Made by a program: the position numbers and the translations under genes
NCBI RefSeq assembly: GCF_002222055.1
Contig: NZ_MUGS01000009.1
Location: forward strand, 637 to 64,636
DNA: 64,000 nt
Source: Flavobacterium araucananum
Lineage (GTDB): Bacteria; Bacteroidota; Bacteroidia; Flavobacteriales; Flavobacteriaceae
Reading direction: 5' to 3'
Shown: positions 26,262 through 35,736 of the stretch, in pieces
Position numbering within the stretch: position 1 is the first letter of the stretch
Layout of the letters: every line of letters begins with the position of its first letter
Notes under the pieces: generated by a model
Told to the model about the DNA's origin: nothing
What the model saw: only the letters and a program-made list of their open reading frames with translations
Database searches by the model: none

Positions 26262-28699
26262 GCTATTTCTTGTTTTAAAACGGTAAAAAGTAAATCTGTC
26301 TTTGATCGTAAAACCTTAAAATTATCCTTTAAGTCCGCAATCTCAAGATCCTTGTTTTCTAATACTTTCAAAAGCTCACCAATTTCACGCGCCTGAATTT
26401 GTTTGAACATTGGCGCAATACGATGTGCAATAGAATTGATTTCGGTTGTGTTTTTTTCGGTTATAGCATTTTCTAACAAGGTCAGGTTTTCTCTGCTACT
26501 TTCTATAAAAGATTTCAATACCTCATTTAAAGCTTCACTATCATTGCCCAGAAATTCTTTCAGGGTTTCAAGAGAATACAATTTTGATGTTGTTTTTTCT
26601 TCTTCATCATGAATAGCAACAGTTGGCAACGTATCATTTTCTAAAATTAGCTGAATCGTTTCAAGCAATATTTTAGGCGAATATGGTTTTTGGATCACTG
26701 TGGTAAATCCGGCTTCGCTATAGACAGAAAAGTCAAGGTCAGTTCTTCCGGTCAGGGCAATTACAGGTTGGTTTTTATAGGTTTTGTATCCTGAGTTTTT
26801 TAATTTTTTCAGAAACATAAAACCATCCATTTCCGGCATTTGAATATCTGTAATAACAAAATCAAAATTGGTGTTCTTAATGGCCTCTAATGCTTTTGTG
26901 GCGCTGCTAAAAGATAATACCTGATGCTTTTCCTGTCTTAAAACCCCGCTGGTCAAATTAAGAAGATTGATATCGTCATCCAGAACAATAAAAGTTTGTT
27001 TTCTGGTATTGCGAATTACAGGTTTTTTTACTTCAGGAATTAAGTTTTGACTCGTATCAAACTGTAGCGGAAGTTGAATTTCGAAAGTACTTCCTTTTCC
27101 AAAAGTGCTTTCCAGTTTTAAATCGCCACCCAAAATCGAGATTATTTTTTGGCAAATAGACAAGCCCAAGCCCGTTCCGCCATATTTTTTTTCAATATTT
27201 TCATTCGCCTGCGCAAATTCCTCAAAAACTAATTTCAGGTTTTCTTTTTCGATCCCAATACCAGAATCCTGAATCGTAATAATAAACCTCTCGCTATTAT
27301 CAGTTGTATAAGCGCTGATTTTGATAAAACCCCCTTCGGTAAATTTATAAGCATTTCCAATTATATTACTCAAAATTTGTTTGAGACGAAACGGATCACC
27401 AACGATTCTTGTATTTAGTTTTTCGTCTATATTGATAATAAGGTCAATGTCTTTTTGTTTGTAAACCGTCTGAATGCTTCTGGCAACTTCATCGATAATT
27501 TCAGGGAGTAAAAACGGAACTTTTTCGATCGTGATTTTTCCCGCTTCAATTTTAGAAAAATCCAGTAAATCCTGCACCAATTGCGTAATATATTCTGATG
27601 AATTTTTAATGTTTTTAATAAAATACGACTGTTTTGTATTTACATCAGAATTACCCAAAAGCTCAGAATAGCCCACAATAGTACTCAAAGGTGTTTTTAA
27701 ATCGTGGCTTACCGTCGAAATTAATTGTTCGCGGCTCTTTAATAAATTCTTCGTTTTGAAATTGGCAATTTCTAACTGCTTTTTATACACTTGCGATTTA
27801 GAATAATCGCTAACAATCAAGATCGAGAAAAACAAGGTTAACACCAAACCAATAATAGCTGATGCTGTAACAATTTCGTTGACTTTTTTAAGTGATTTTT
27901 CTTTTAGTGAATTGTTTTTTATCGAATTGATAATGATTTCTCTTTCGATAATTCGAAGCACTTTTCGGAGTTGGTCAGAAATGGCTATTTCATTTTTTAG
28001 CAATTTATTCTCCTCAAAATTCAGCGATTCTTTTTTCTTTTCCGCCTTCAGTTTTACATTACTTAATAGTTTCTTTGAATTCGCCAAAATTGAATCCGAA
28101 GCCTGTTTGCTTAACGTATTGGTGCTGTCATCCGGAATATTCTGATTGAGATAATCAACATATTTTTGAAGTACATTGCGCTGGTAACTCCCCAGTTGAT
28201 TTGGGTTTTTGTTGAAATCCTGAAGTTCTAATTTTCGGAGTTTGAACTCCATTTTAGTAATTTCGTCAATAGCGGTGTTTACCGAAACTTCGTCTTCGGC
28301 TTTGTTTTTTATCGTTTTTAATTGTCGGATGTTCTTTGTTTTTTCAGACAGTAAATACGTAACACTATCCAGTAAAGTTTTTTGATATTGTGTTGTAACA
28401 ATTTGCTTGAGCGTGTCGATTCTTGATTTTAGGGAATCGGTTTCGATAATATAACTTTTAAAATCCTGCTCAGAATTGTTTTGAATTGTTTTTCTGGCTA
28501 AACTTTCGGTCTTGTATACGTTCGAAAACAATTTACTAACCTTAAGGATTTTAGTTTTTTCGAAAGCAATTTTATTTTCAAGCTTATTATAGACTACATT
28601 TTCTGCATATAAAAACCAACCAACCGTAACAACCAAAGCCAGTAATGCAACATAACTGAATAAAACTTTGAGTGCGGTATAACTTTTTTTGCTCTCCAT
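26258..28699 (-). CDS. Hybrid sensor histidine kinase with receiver and HPt-like domain (813 aa)
   Basis: N-terminal TM helix (FSYVALLALVVTVGWFLYA), a ~240-residue coiled-coil-rich extracytoplasmic sensor, and a second TM (ASAIIGLVLTLFFSILIV). The HisKA phospho-site follows in STVSHDLKTPLSTIVGYSEL, then HATPase motifs (GNAYKF, DSGIGI, GGTGLGLSIC). A receiver has Asp in FVITDIQMPEMDG. The C-terminal HPt-like helix bundle has a His in SIAHRIAPMFKQI. This layout allows an internal His-Asp-His relay onto a separate regulator. It is convergent with the adjacent sigma-54 regulator, its probable output. Confidence 0.9.
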   Translation of the reverse strand: MESKKSYTALKVLFSYVALLALVVTVGWFLYAENVVYNKLENKIAFEKTKILKVSKLFSNVYKTESLARKTIQNNSEQDFKSYIIETDSLKSRIDTLKQIVTTQYQKTLLDSVTYLLSEKTKNIRQLKTIKNKAEDEVSVNTAIDEITKMEFKLRKLELQDFNKNPNQLGSYQRNVLQKYVDYLNQNIPDDSTNTLSKQASDSILANSKKLLSNVKLKAEKKKESLNFEENKLLKNEIAISDQLRKVLRIIEREIIINSIKNNSLKEKSLKKVNEIVTASAIIGLVLTLFFSILIVSDYSKSQVYKKQLEIANFKTKNLLKSREQLISTVSHDLKTPLSTIVGYSELLGNSDVNTKQSYFIKNIKNSSEYITQLVQDLLDFSKIEAGKITIEKVPFLLPEIIDEVARSIQTVYKQKDIDLIINIDEKLNTRIVGDPFRLKQILSNIIGNAYKFTEGGFIKISAYTTDNSERFIITIQDSGIGIEKENLKLVFEEFAQANENIEKKYGGTGLGLSICQKIISILGGDLKLESTFGKGSTFEIQLPLQFDTSQNLIPEVKKPVIRNTRKQTFIVLDDDINLLNLTSGVLRQEKHQVLSFSSATKALEAIKNTNFDFVITDIQMPEMDGFMFLKKLKNSGYKTYKNQPVIALTGRTDLDFSVYSEAGFTTVIQKPYSPKILLETIQLILENDTLPTVAIHDEEEKTTSKLYSLETLKEFLGNDSEALNEVLKSFIESSRENLTLLENAITEKNTTEINSIAHRIAPMFKQIQAREIGELLKVLENKDLEIADLKDNFKVLRSKTDLLFTVLKQEIA

Positions 28700-28820
28700 A
28701 ATATTATCTGGGGTTGACGAAGTTTTTTTAGGTTGGAATTCCCTGCAATTTATTTAAAAATTTGATCTCAAAAAAGTAAATACAAATCAAATATTTACAT
28801 AATTAAAAGGTTTTAGAAAC

Positions 28821-28859
28821 AAAATAGCCGTAGATTATATAAAATCTACGGCTATTTTT
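28821..28859 (-). terminator. Terminator of the S9 peptidase gene
   Basis: A 15-bp stem AAATAGCCGTAGATT / AATCTACGGCTATTT with T runs on both sides. It separates the peptidase gene from the hybrid kinase gene, both on the minus strand. Confidence 0.85.
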
Positions 28860-28875
28860 ATCTGTATCGATTAGA

Positions 28876-30777
28876 TTAAAGTGTTTCGTCTAACCATTTA
28901 AAAAATTCACCTTGCCAAACCTGAGCGTTTTGAGGATGTAAAACCCAGTGATTTTCATCCGGAAAATAAACAAATCTACTTTTGATCCCTCTTAACTGTG
29001 CTGCCTGAAAAGCTTCTTGTCCTTGCCCGATTGGTACACGGAAATCTTTTCCTCCCTGAAAAATCAAGATTGGTCTGTTCCAGTTCTGAACCAGTGTTGC
29101 AGGATTAAAAGTAGTGTATGCTTTTTGAGCTACAGCATTATCTTTTTCCCAATAAGCACCACCAAAATCCCAGTTGTTAAAGAAAACCTCCTCTGTAGTT
29201 CCTAACATACTTACGGTATTAAAAACACCATCGTGAGCGATAAATGTTTTAAATCGGTTTTTATGAATTCCGGCTAGATAAAACACAGAATATCCTCCGT
29301 AGCTTGCACCTACACAACCCAAACGTGATTTGTCTACATAGTTTTCCTTAGACACATCATCAATTGCAGATAGATAATCGTCCATCACCTGTCCGCCCCA
29401 GTCTTTACTGATTTTTTCATTCCATTCAACACCATGTCCCGGCATTCCGCGACGGTTTGGAGCCACAACTACATAACCTTTGGCAGCCATTAATTGAAAA
29501 TTCCAACGGAAAGAATACGATTGTGTCAACGGACTTTGCGGTCCTCCCTGACAAAACAATAAAGTTGGATATTTTTTTGTAGCATCAAAATTTGGAGGTA
29601 AAATTACCCAAACCAACATTTTTTTGCCATCAGTTGTTGTTACATAACGTTTCTCAGTCTTGCTAATTGCCAACGTTTTGTATGTTTCTGTATTTACATT
29701 TGATAATTGTTTCCAGCTATTTTTCTTTAAGTTAAAAGAATAAATTTCCGGAGCATGATTCATATCGTTTCTGGTTACGATGATATCATCACCGGCAAAA
29801 CCAACTAAATCATTTACATCAAAATCTCCATTTGTTAACTGACGAACTGTGATTGCAATCCTTGTTAATCCCGGAAAGTTTACCGTAAAAATTTGTTTTG
29901 TACCATCAACCGGAGCAACAAAAAATACATTTTTGCCATCTTTACTCCAGATAAAATTATCTACTGTTCCGTCCCAATTTGCCGTTAAGTTGGTTTTGAT
30001 TCCTTTAAAATCAACAATAATGTCATTTTTATCAGACTCATAACCGTCACGTTTCATTTGCAGCCAGGTCAGGTTTCCTGTTGGAGAAAACTGTGGAGCC
30101 GTATCATAACCTAAGTTTCCATCGGTTCTGTTTGTTGTTTTTTGAGTTTCTAAATTGTACTCATAAAGATCCGTATTTGTAGAAGTGGCATACTGTGTTC
30201 CGGCTTTTTTCTTGCTTACATATACAATACTTTTTCCGTCAGGAGACCAGATATAATCTTCGTCGCCACCAAAAGGTTTTTGCGGAGAATCGAAATTCTC
30301 CCCTTTCAGGATGTCAATTCCGGTTGCGCCTTCTTTGTTTTCTTTATAAAAAACATGGTTAAATTTGCCTTCATTCCAGGTATCCCAATGGCGATAATCT
30401 AAACCATCATAAATTTGAGCATCAGATTTGTCAAGCTTCGGATAAAAATCTTTTCCTAAAACTTTGTCAATTTTTACCTCTTCATTGTACACTAAAAATT
30501 TTCCGTCAGGCGATACATTTTTGTCCGCCAAAACTTCTTTGGTGTCTTTAATTTCAGTTGCATTTCCACCGTTTACCGGTATAATGTAAAACTTAGAAGA
30601 TGATTTGTTCTCTTCGATAGAAGGAGTCGAAACCTTAAAAACAACATTCTTCTCATCTTTTGAAAGTCCAAGTGCACTCACTCTTCCTAATTTCCATAAC
30701 AACTCTGGCGACATAACATTTTGTCCGATAGCGTTTAAACTCATCATTATTAAGGTTGTAAATAATACTTTTTTCAT
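28876..30777 (-). CDS. S9-family prolyl oligopeptidase / dipeptidyl peptidase (633 aa)
   Basis: Exported serine peptidase. A signal peptide (MKKVLFTTLIMMSLNAIG) precedes an N-terminal beta-propeller with WD/TolB-like blades (YIWSPDGKSIVYVSKK, DNFIWSKDGKNVFFV). The C-terminal alpha/beta hydrolase has nucleophile Ser in GASYGGYS, an Asp in GGKDFRVP and the catalytic His in DENHWV. It cleaves short peptides, often after Pro or Ala, in the periplasm. It is monocistronic. The divergent FAD-oxidoreductase gene lies 339 bp away. Confidence 0.92.
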   Translation of the reverse strand: MKKVLFTTLIMMSLNAIGQNVMSPELLWKLGRVSALGLSKDEKNVVFKVSTPSIEENKSSSKFYIIPVNGGNATEIKDTKEVLADKNVSPDGKFLVYNEEVKIDKVLGKDFYPKLDKSDAQIYDGLDYRHWDTWNEGKFNHVFYKENKEGATGIDILKGENFDSPQKPFGGDEDYIWSPDGKSIVYVSKKKAGTQYATSTNTDLYEYNLETQKTTNRTDGNLGYDTAPQFSPTGNLTWLQMKRDGYESDKNDIIVDFKGIKTNLTANWDGTVDNFIWSKDGKNVFFVAPVDGTKQIFTVNFPGLTRIAITVRQLTNGDFDVNDLVGFAGDDIIVTRNDMNHAPEIYSFNLKKNSWKQLSNVNTETYKTLAISKTEKRYVTTTDGKKMLVWVILPPNFDATKKYPTLLFCQGGPQSPLTQSYSFRWNFQLMAAKGYVVVAPNRRGMPGHGVEWNEKISKDWGGQVMDDYLSAIDDVSKENYVDKSRLGCVGASYGGYSVFYLAGIHKNRFKTFIAHDGVFNTVSMLGTTEEVFFNNWDFGGAYWEKDNAVAQKAYTTFNPATLVQNWNRPILIFQGGKDFRVPIGQGQEAFQAAQLRGIKSRFVYFPDENHWVLHPQNAQVWQGEFFKWLDETL

Positions 30778-31116
30778 AATAAAATTCTAATTTTCGTGGA
30801 GCTAAAAATACGAATATAATTTAGCAAGTAAATGTTAAAAAGTATTAAACTGTTTAAACCATATAAGTGTTCTAAGTTCATTTAAAAGTTTTCTTTTTAC
30901 CAACAAGAGATTAAGAAAAATGAAGCAGTAATTAATTGATCGTTTATAAAGTAAGATGTCTAATAATAAACATTTGATACTTATCTTTTAAGTATATTAA
31001 AAATTAGAATGATTAAAAAAAACATTTTTAATCTGTCGCTAAAAAATAAATACTTTAAAGAACTTACATTACTTACAGGGTTCAAAAAAATCAGTATTTT
31101 TATAAAAAATTGACAC
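30778..31116. other. Divergent intergenic region
   Basis: 339 bp of A+T-rich sequence between the S9 peptidase and the FAD-oxidoreductase genes. It must hold both promoters, but no clear TAnnTTTG pair, hairpin or short gene is visible. Confidence 0.5.
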
Positions 31117-32229
31117 ATGGAATTAAGCTATTGGGAACTTAAAAATTGGTTTACAAATGTTGATTATACTATTGTGGGCAGTGGCATTGTAGGCTTGCAT
31201 GCTGCATTGCGCTTACGCGAAAGATTTCCGACAGCAAAAATTCTGGTGTTAGAAAAAGGAATGCTGCCGCAAGGCGCGAGTACCAAGAATGCGGGCTTTG
31301 CCTGCTTTGGAAGTCTTTCTGAAATTATGGAAGATTTAAAAACACATACAGAAGAAGAGGTAATTAATCTGATCGAAAAACGTTGGAAAGGATTGCAGTT
31401 GCTCCGCAAAAAACTGGGAGATGCTACACTTGATTTTAAACCTCATGGCGGTTATGAATTGTTTTTGAAAGAAGACGAAGGCGGATTTAATGAATGCATG
31501 GCGAGGTTGCCTTTTGTCAACGAAATTTTGAAACCATTATTCAAAGCAGCTGTTTTTAATAAAGAAACAGATCGTTTTGGGTTTGGCGATATTCAGGAAT
31601 ATTTGATTTTTAATCCGTTTGAGGCTCAGATTGACACCGGAAATATGATGCAGGAATTGTTGCGACAAGCAGTTTCTCAAAATATATTGATATTAAACCA
31701 GCAAACGGTAACTTCTTATGCTGATCTGGGAAATCAGGTCGAGGTGGTATTAAACGATTTTAGTTATAAATCAAAAAAAATACTTTTTGCCACAAATGGT
31801 TTTGCCAATACAATAACAAAAGGAGCAGTACAACCTGCAAGAGCACAGGTTCTAATTACGGAGCCTATACCTAATTTAGATATTAAAGGCACGTTTCATT
31901 TAGATCGCGGGTATTATTATTTTAGAAATATTGATGACAGAATTTTGCTTGGCGGTGGACGAAATTTAGATTTTGAGACAGAAAATACCACAGAATTTGG
32001 TCAAACGAAAATTGTACAAAATAAATTGGAAGATTTACTTAAAAATGTAATTTTACCAAATCAGGATTTCCAGATTGCACAACGATGGAGTGGAATCATG
32101 GGAGTAGGAAATAGTAAAAATCCTGTTGTTACGCAATTGTCTGAAAACGTGTTTTGTGGAGTGCGTTTAGGCGGAATGGGTGTAGCAATTGGGAGTTTAA
32201 TAGGAACAGAATTAGCAGATTTAATATAA
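31117..32229 (+). CDS. FAD-dependent oxidoreductase, DAO family (370 aa)
   Basis: A Rossmann dinucleotide fold is visible near the N-terminus (YTIVGSGIVGLHAALRL), then VLEKGMLPQGASTKNAGFAC, typical of the D-amino-acid oxidase/glycine oxidase superfamily. Near the C-terminus WSGIMGVGNSKNPV and GVRLGGMGVAIGS form the second FAD-contact region. It probably oxidises an amine or amino acid; the substrate is not evident. Its TAA shares one base with the mtgA ATG (TAATG), so the two are coupled. Confidence 0.85.
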   Translation: MELSYWELKNWFTNVDYTIVGSGIVGLHAALRLRERFPTAKILVLEKGMLPQGASTKNAGFACFGSLSEIMEDLKTHTEEEVINLIEKRWKGLQLLRKKLGDATLDFKPHGGYELFLKEDEGGFNECMARLPFVNEILKPLFKAAVFNKETDRFGFGDIQEYLIFNPFEAQIDTGNMMQELLRQAVSQNILILNQQTVTSYADLGNQVEVVLNDFSYKSKKILFATNGFANTITKGAVQPARAQVLITEPIPNLDIKGTFHLDRGYYYFRNIDDRILLGGGRNLDFETENTTEFGQTKIVQNKLEDLLKNVILPNQDFQIAQRWSGIMGVGNSKNPVVTQLSENVFCGVRLGGMGVAIGSLIGTELADLI

Positions 32230-33008
32230 TGGCAGTAACCAAAAAACCGGCACCAAAACCAACCGCAAACAAACCGAAACCCAAACCAAAACCAGCACCC
32301 AAAAAAAGCAAACGCTCTTTTGGGGATAAAGTAAAATGGTTTTTTATAAAATTATGTCTTTGGTTTTTTGGAGTCTCGATCGCATCGGTTGTATTTTTTA
32401 AATATGTACCAGTACCTTTTACACCACTAATGGTGATTCGTGCTATCGAAAATAAATTTGGTGGCAAAGAAGTTTATTTTGATCACGATTGGGAACCCAT
32501 AGAAAAGATTTCGATGAATTTGCAAAAAGCGGTGATCGCCAGCGAAGACGGATCTTTTTTAAAACACAATGGTTTTGATTTCAAAGCACTTCAAAAAGCG
32601 TATAAAAGCAACGAACGCGGACGCAGGATTCGTGGTGGAAGTACGATCTCGCAACAAACTGCAAAAAACGTGTTTTTATGGCAAGGCAAAAGTTATTTCC
32701 GTAAAGGATTAGAAGCTTATTTTACCGTTTTGATCGAAGTAATCTGGGGCAAGGAGCGCATCATGGAAGTATACCTGAACAGTATCGAAATGGGCGATGG
32801 CGTTTATGGGGCTTATGCAGCAACAGAACATTGGTACCGTCGTGATGCTTCGAGCTTAACACCAATGCAGGCAGCCGGAATTGCAGCGATATTACCAAAC
32901 CCAAGAAAATTTAAGGCAACAGGATCTTCAAGTTATATTAATAGAAGAAAAGAAAGAATTGTTCGTGAAATGCGCTCTGTTGGAAAAATAAATTATAATG
33001 CGAAATAA
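32229..33008 (+). CDS. mtgA: Monofunctional peptidoglycan glycosyltransferase (259 aa)
   Basis: Polymerises lipid II into glycan strands. I chose the ATG at 32229 because it overlaps the previous stop as TAATG, and upstream codons are inside the oxidoreductase gene. A Lys/Pro-rich cytoplasmic tail precedes one TM (WFFIKLCLWFFGVSIASVVFF). The GT51 motifs follow: catalytic Glu in ASEDGSFLKHNGFD, then RGGSTISQQTAKNVFLW and the KERIMEVYLNSIEMG helix. No transpeptidase domain is present. Its end overlaps the next gene by 11 bp. Confidence 0.93.
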   Translation: MAVTKKPAPKPTANKPKPKPKPAPKKSKRSFGDKVKWFFIKLCLWFFGVSIASVVFFKYVPVPFTPLMVIRAIENKFGGKEVYFDHDWEPIEKISMNLQKAVIASEDGSFLKHNGFDFKALQKAYKSNERGRRIRGGSTISQQTAKNVFLWQGKSYFRKGLEAYFTVLIEVIWGKERIMEVYLNSIEMGDGVYGAYAATEHWYRRDASSLTPMQAAGIAAILPNPRKFKATGSSSYINRRKERIVREMRSVGKINYNAK

Positions 33009-33954
33009 AAAATTCTTTGTTGCGCTCTCTTTTCTGCTATCAGCATTGAGTTTTGGACAGGCTAAAACCACAGAAACAGGTTTTATAACCGATAACGATT
33101 TGTATACATCGTCTAAAAATGACATGTATTATACCAATGGTTTAGAGCTTTTTTATCGTTTTTTATCGAAAAATAACAACGAAAAAATCAACAAGAAAAT
33201 TACCGAATTCCGTATTGGTCAATATATTTATAATCCAAGGTTTATTAACAAAGCAGCGGTTACTATAAATGATCGTCCCTTTACAGGATATCTTTTTGCC
33301 CAGGCAGGGAGAAGTTTTTTTTATAAAAGCGAATCAGTTCTAAAGACCAATTTTCAGTTAGGTTTTATGGGGCCAAATGCTTTAGGGAGAGAAACACAGG
33401 AAAGTTTTCATCATCTTATTGGGTATAAAGAGGTTTTTGGTTGGGAGAATCAGTTGCATAATGCATTTGCTGTTCAGGCACATGTTATGTATTCCAAGAA
33501 AATGTTTGCATCAAAACACAATGATTTTATAGACCTTCATTTTCAGTCAGAAGCCAATCTGGGAACAATTTTCGACGGTATCTCTACAGGATTTCTAACC
33601 AGAATTGGTTTCAGGAAACTACTCCCAATTTACGATTCTAACCTGCATGATGCTTCGGTAAGTTTCCAGCCGCAATACAATATCAGAGAATTTTATTTTT
33701 ATGCAATGCCAAGTGTCAATTACCAATTTTATGACGCTACTATACAGGGAAGCATGTTTAGCAATACAAGTCCCGTAACTTTCGATCTCGAACCACTTCG
33801 ATTTAATGCAGAGTTTGGCTTAAAATACAGACACAACAACTTTAATATGTCGTATTCTTTTATCTATCGCGGCAGAGAGCTAAACGATCCTCATACCAAC
33901 ACCAACACAGGCTATTTTTATGGAAGTATCCGATTTGGGTATTTGTTGAATTAG
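32998..33954 (+). CDS. LpxR-like outer-membrane lipid A deacylase (DUF2219, 318 aa)
   Basis: A signal peptide (KKFFVALSFLLSALSFGQA) is followed by a beta-barrel-like protein. LpxR family hallmarks are an Asn-Asp pair in FITDNDLYTS, the YYTNG motif, and a later His pair in QESFHHLIGYKEVFGWENQL. LpxR removes the 3'-acyloxyacyl group from lipid A in the outer membrane. It ends with alternating strands and a final Asn rather than the usual aromatic residue. It overlaps mtgA by 11 bp, making a three-gene envelope operon with the oxidoreductase. Confidence 0.83.
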   Translation: MRNKKFFVALSFLLSALSFGQAKTTETGFITDNDLYTSSKNDMYYTNGLELFYRFLSKNNNEKINKKITEFRIGQYIYNPRFINKAAVTINDRPFTGYLFAQAGRSFFYKSESVLKTNFQLGFMGPNALGRETQESFHHLIGYKEVFGWENQLHNAFAVQAHVMYSKKMFASKHNDFIDLHFQSEANLGTIFDGISTGFLTRIGFRKLLPIYDSNLHDASVSFQPQYNIREFYFYAMPSVNYQFYDATIQGSMFSNTSPVTFDLEPLRFNAEFGLKYRHNNFNMSYSFIYRGRELNDPHTNTNTGYFYGSIRFGYLLN

Positions 33955-33963
33955 TTTTTTTAG

Positions 33964-33989
33964 TTGCTCTGAAAGAGCTTAGGCAATAC
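33964..33989. repeat. Dispersed 26-nt repeat, copy 1
   Basis: TTGCTCTGAAAGAGCTTAGG followed by CAATAC; it recurs at 34828-34853 with one mismatch. GCTCTGAAAGAGC is itself a small hairpin. The rest of the 33955-34205 gap shows no gene. Confidence 0.7.
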
Positions 33990-34205
33990 CATCTAATAAT
34001 ATTTATTGTCGCTAACTTTGATTTTTGTTGTGTAAAAAAGATAAAGGCTTCAATACTTATCCAGCCAACCCAAATAATAAGACCTCCCAAACCCAGCATA
34101 CCGGAGATAAAATTGGCTGGTAAAACCTGCAAAGTAATTCATCATTATAAAACAAAAAGCCAATCTATAAGACGGCCTGTTTGATCTCAAATATTAATGT
34201 GTGAA

Positions 34206-34622
34206 CTATTTTTCTTTCAATATTTTTTCTAAATACTCCACTTTCTCTTTTTCAGCCAGAACCAAACGTTCGTAAAGTTTTTTGTTTTCATCAAATGCTT
34301 CAATCAATTTATCGAGTGGATTAAAACTACAATTATTGCCATTATAACCATCTCCAAAGTTTCCTTGGCTATCGTTGAAAGTGTTGAAATACGTTATCAT
34401 GTTTTCTTCAGAAAAATTCTTTAAAGCCTCTACTGTTACATCAAGAGCTTTTGCAATTTCTATAAGTTTTTCATCGTCGACGTTCTCGCTTGCCTCAATA
34501 TTCGAAACTGATTGTTGGCTTACGCCAATTGCAAAGGCAAGTGCTTCTTGCTTTATACCTTTAAGCTCTCTAATTCGGCTGATATTTCTGCCAATATGTT
34601 TTGGTTTTTCTGCTGTGCTCAT
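34206..34622 (-). CDS. XRE-family transcriptional regulator (138 aa)
   Basis: An N-terminal helix-turn-helix of the Cro/CI type is clear (ISRIRELKGIKQEALAFAIG, then VSQQSVSNIE), residues ~12-70. A Gly/Asn-rich linker (GNFGDGYNGNNCSF) leads to a C-terminal coiled coil (LIEAFDENKKLYERLVLAEK) that likely dimerises. Upstream palindromes at 34692-34755 could be autoregulatory operators. No neighbouring partner gene is evident. Confidence 0.85.
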   Translation of the reverse strand: MSTAEKPKHIGRNISRIRELKGIKQEALAFAIGVSQQSVSNIEASENVDDEKLIEIAKALDVTVEALKNFSEENMITYFNTFNDSQGNFGDGYNGNNCSFNPLDKLIEAFDENKKLYERLVLAEKEKVEYLEKILKEK

Positions 34623-34691
34623 AATTCAAAGGTATTTAAAATTCTTTTACAAAATAGTTTTTGGTAAAAAACAAGATCGTCCCTGTATGAT

Positions 34692-34755
34692 ACCATTTTG
34701 TATGGTTTTAGAGTAAGTAAAAATACAATTTTTCATACAATTATAATAGTTGTAT
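34692..34755. promoter_or_regulatory. Two palindromes upstream of the XRE gene, candidate operators
   Basis: ACCAT-TTTGT-ATGGT (34692-34706) and ATACAA-N9-TTGTAT (34735-34755) lie 70-135 bp upstream of the regulator start. Both share a core ATACAA/TTGTAT-like sequence. A regulatory role is inferred from position. Confidence 0.35.
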
Positions 34756-34827
34756 TAAAGTTGCAAAAGTTGAGCATATAAACCTGATTTGATCATGCAT
34801 GTACAAATCATAATTATCCAAAACCAA

Positions 34828-34853
34828 TTGCTCTGAAAGAGCTTTGGCAATAC
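34828..34853. repeat. Dispersed 26-nt repeat, copy 2
   Basis: Same repeat as at 33964-33989. It is followed by two more small palindromes, GTGCGAAGCAC and GCCCTGTAAGGGC, extending to about 34905. It is probably a composite intergenic repeat element. Confidence 0.7.
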
Positions 34854-34943
34854 ATAGTGCGAAGCACTAAAATTGAATATCGATTGTTGTTTAAGCCCTG
34901 TAAGGGCAGAAGGCTTTTTGTGGGCACGGATTGCAAATCCCCG

Positions 34944-35339
34944 TTATTGTTTGGTATAGTTTCCTGCTAAATATCCTTGTGATTTGATTTTGGTTCCGGA
35001 TTCGTTTACAAAATTAAATCGAACTAATGTACCTTTTAAACCTTGTGTAAAATCTACAATATATAAATTTGAAGTAGAAGATATTTGCTGTGGATAATCG
35101 TATGAAAACTTTGTTATTTCTCTGGAAAATGAAGTTGTATTGTTATTAAAACTATATTTTATATCATTTGTAGTAAAGATTAATATCGCTCCGGTGGTAT
35201 CCTCTTTCCAGGTTCCCTGAATCCATGTTGGAGGATTGAAATAATTATCTGTTACGCTATTTTTTCCGGAATCATTGCCATCAGTCGACGAACATGCTAC
35301 CATTATTATTAAACTTACTAATAGAATCAACTTTTTCAT
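34944..35339 (-). CDS. Small lipoprotein, unknown (131 aa)
   Basis: Lipoprotein signal MKKLILLVSLIIMVACSS with Cys16, then a Gly/Asn/Ser linker. The domain begins TWIQGTWKEDTTGAILIFTTND and carries further beta strands, a lipocalin-like or DUF-type small barrel. No function is recognised. It stands alone on the minus strand between a repeat element and the tRNA gene. Confidence 0.75.
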   Translation of the reverse strand: MKKLILLVSLIIMVACSSTDGNDSGKNSVTDNYFNPPTWIQGTWKEDTTGAILIFTTNDIKYSFNNNTTSFSREITKFSYDYPQQISSTSNLYIVDFTQGLKGTLVRFNFVNESGTKIKSQGYLAGNYTKQ

Positions 35340-35520
35340 TTTGTCTTAATTAAGAATTAATTAGACCAAATGTAGGAAAATAGATTATTCATGCCTCTTT
35401 AATATATGTTAATTTGTAAGATTAATCTTTTTATTCGACAACATTAAAAACCGGATCAAGACGAACCGGATTTTGAGGATAACGCCAGTGAGCGTTAAAA
35501 GATTTATCTGTTTTCAAATA

Positions 35521-35554
35521 AAAAACCGTATTACAATTAAGTAATACGGTTTTT
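35521..35554 (-). terminator. Terminator of tRNA-Ala
   Basis: A 12-bp stem AAAACCGTATTA / TAATACGGTTTT directly downstream (minus strand) of the tRNA 3' end, with T runs. Confidence 0.85.
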
Positions 35555-35555
35555 T

Positions 35556-35629
35556 GTGGAGAATACCGGATTCGAACCGGTCACCCCTTGCCTGCCAGGC
35601 AAGTACTCTAGCCAAATGAGCTAATCCCC
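35556..35629 (-). tRNA. tRNA-Ala (anticodon GGC)
   Basis: Read on the minus strand, the cloverleaf is complete: acceptor GGGGGAT / ATTCTCC, D arm, anticodon stem CTTGC / GCAAG with loop CTGGCAG (anticodon GGC), and T arm with GGTTCGAATCC. The G3-U70 pair that identifies alanine tRNA is present. The 3' CCA is encoded. Confidence 0.95.
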
Positions 35630-35736
35630 CAAAGCGATAGCAAATAAAGACAATTATTTTTCAAAAAACAAATTTCAAATGCCATCGATCGAAAATAGTT
35701 GTCAAAATCGTAACTTTACGATCAAATATATTTTTT

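Noticed and set aside
32154..32228. Longer start for mtgA
   Set aside because: The extra codons lie inside the FAD-oxidoreductase gene in another frame, and the ATG at 32229 couples to its stop (TAATG).
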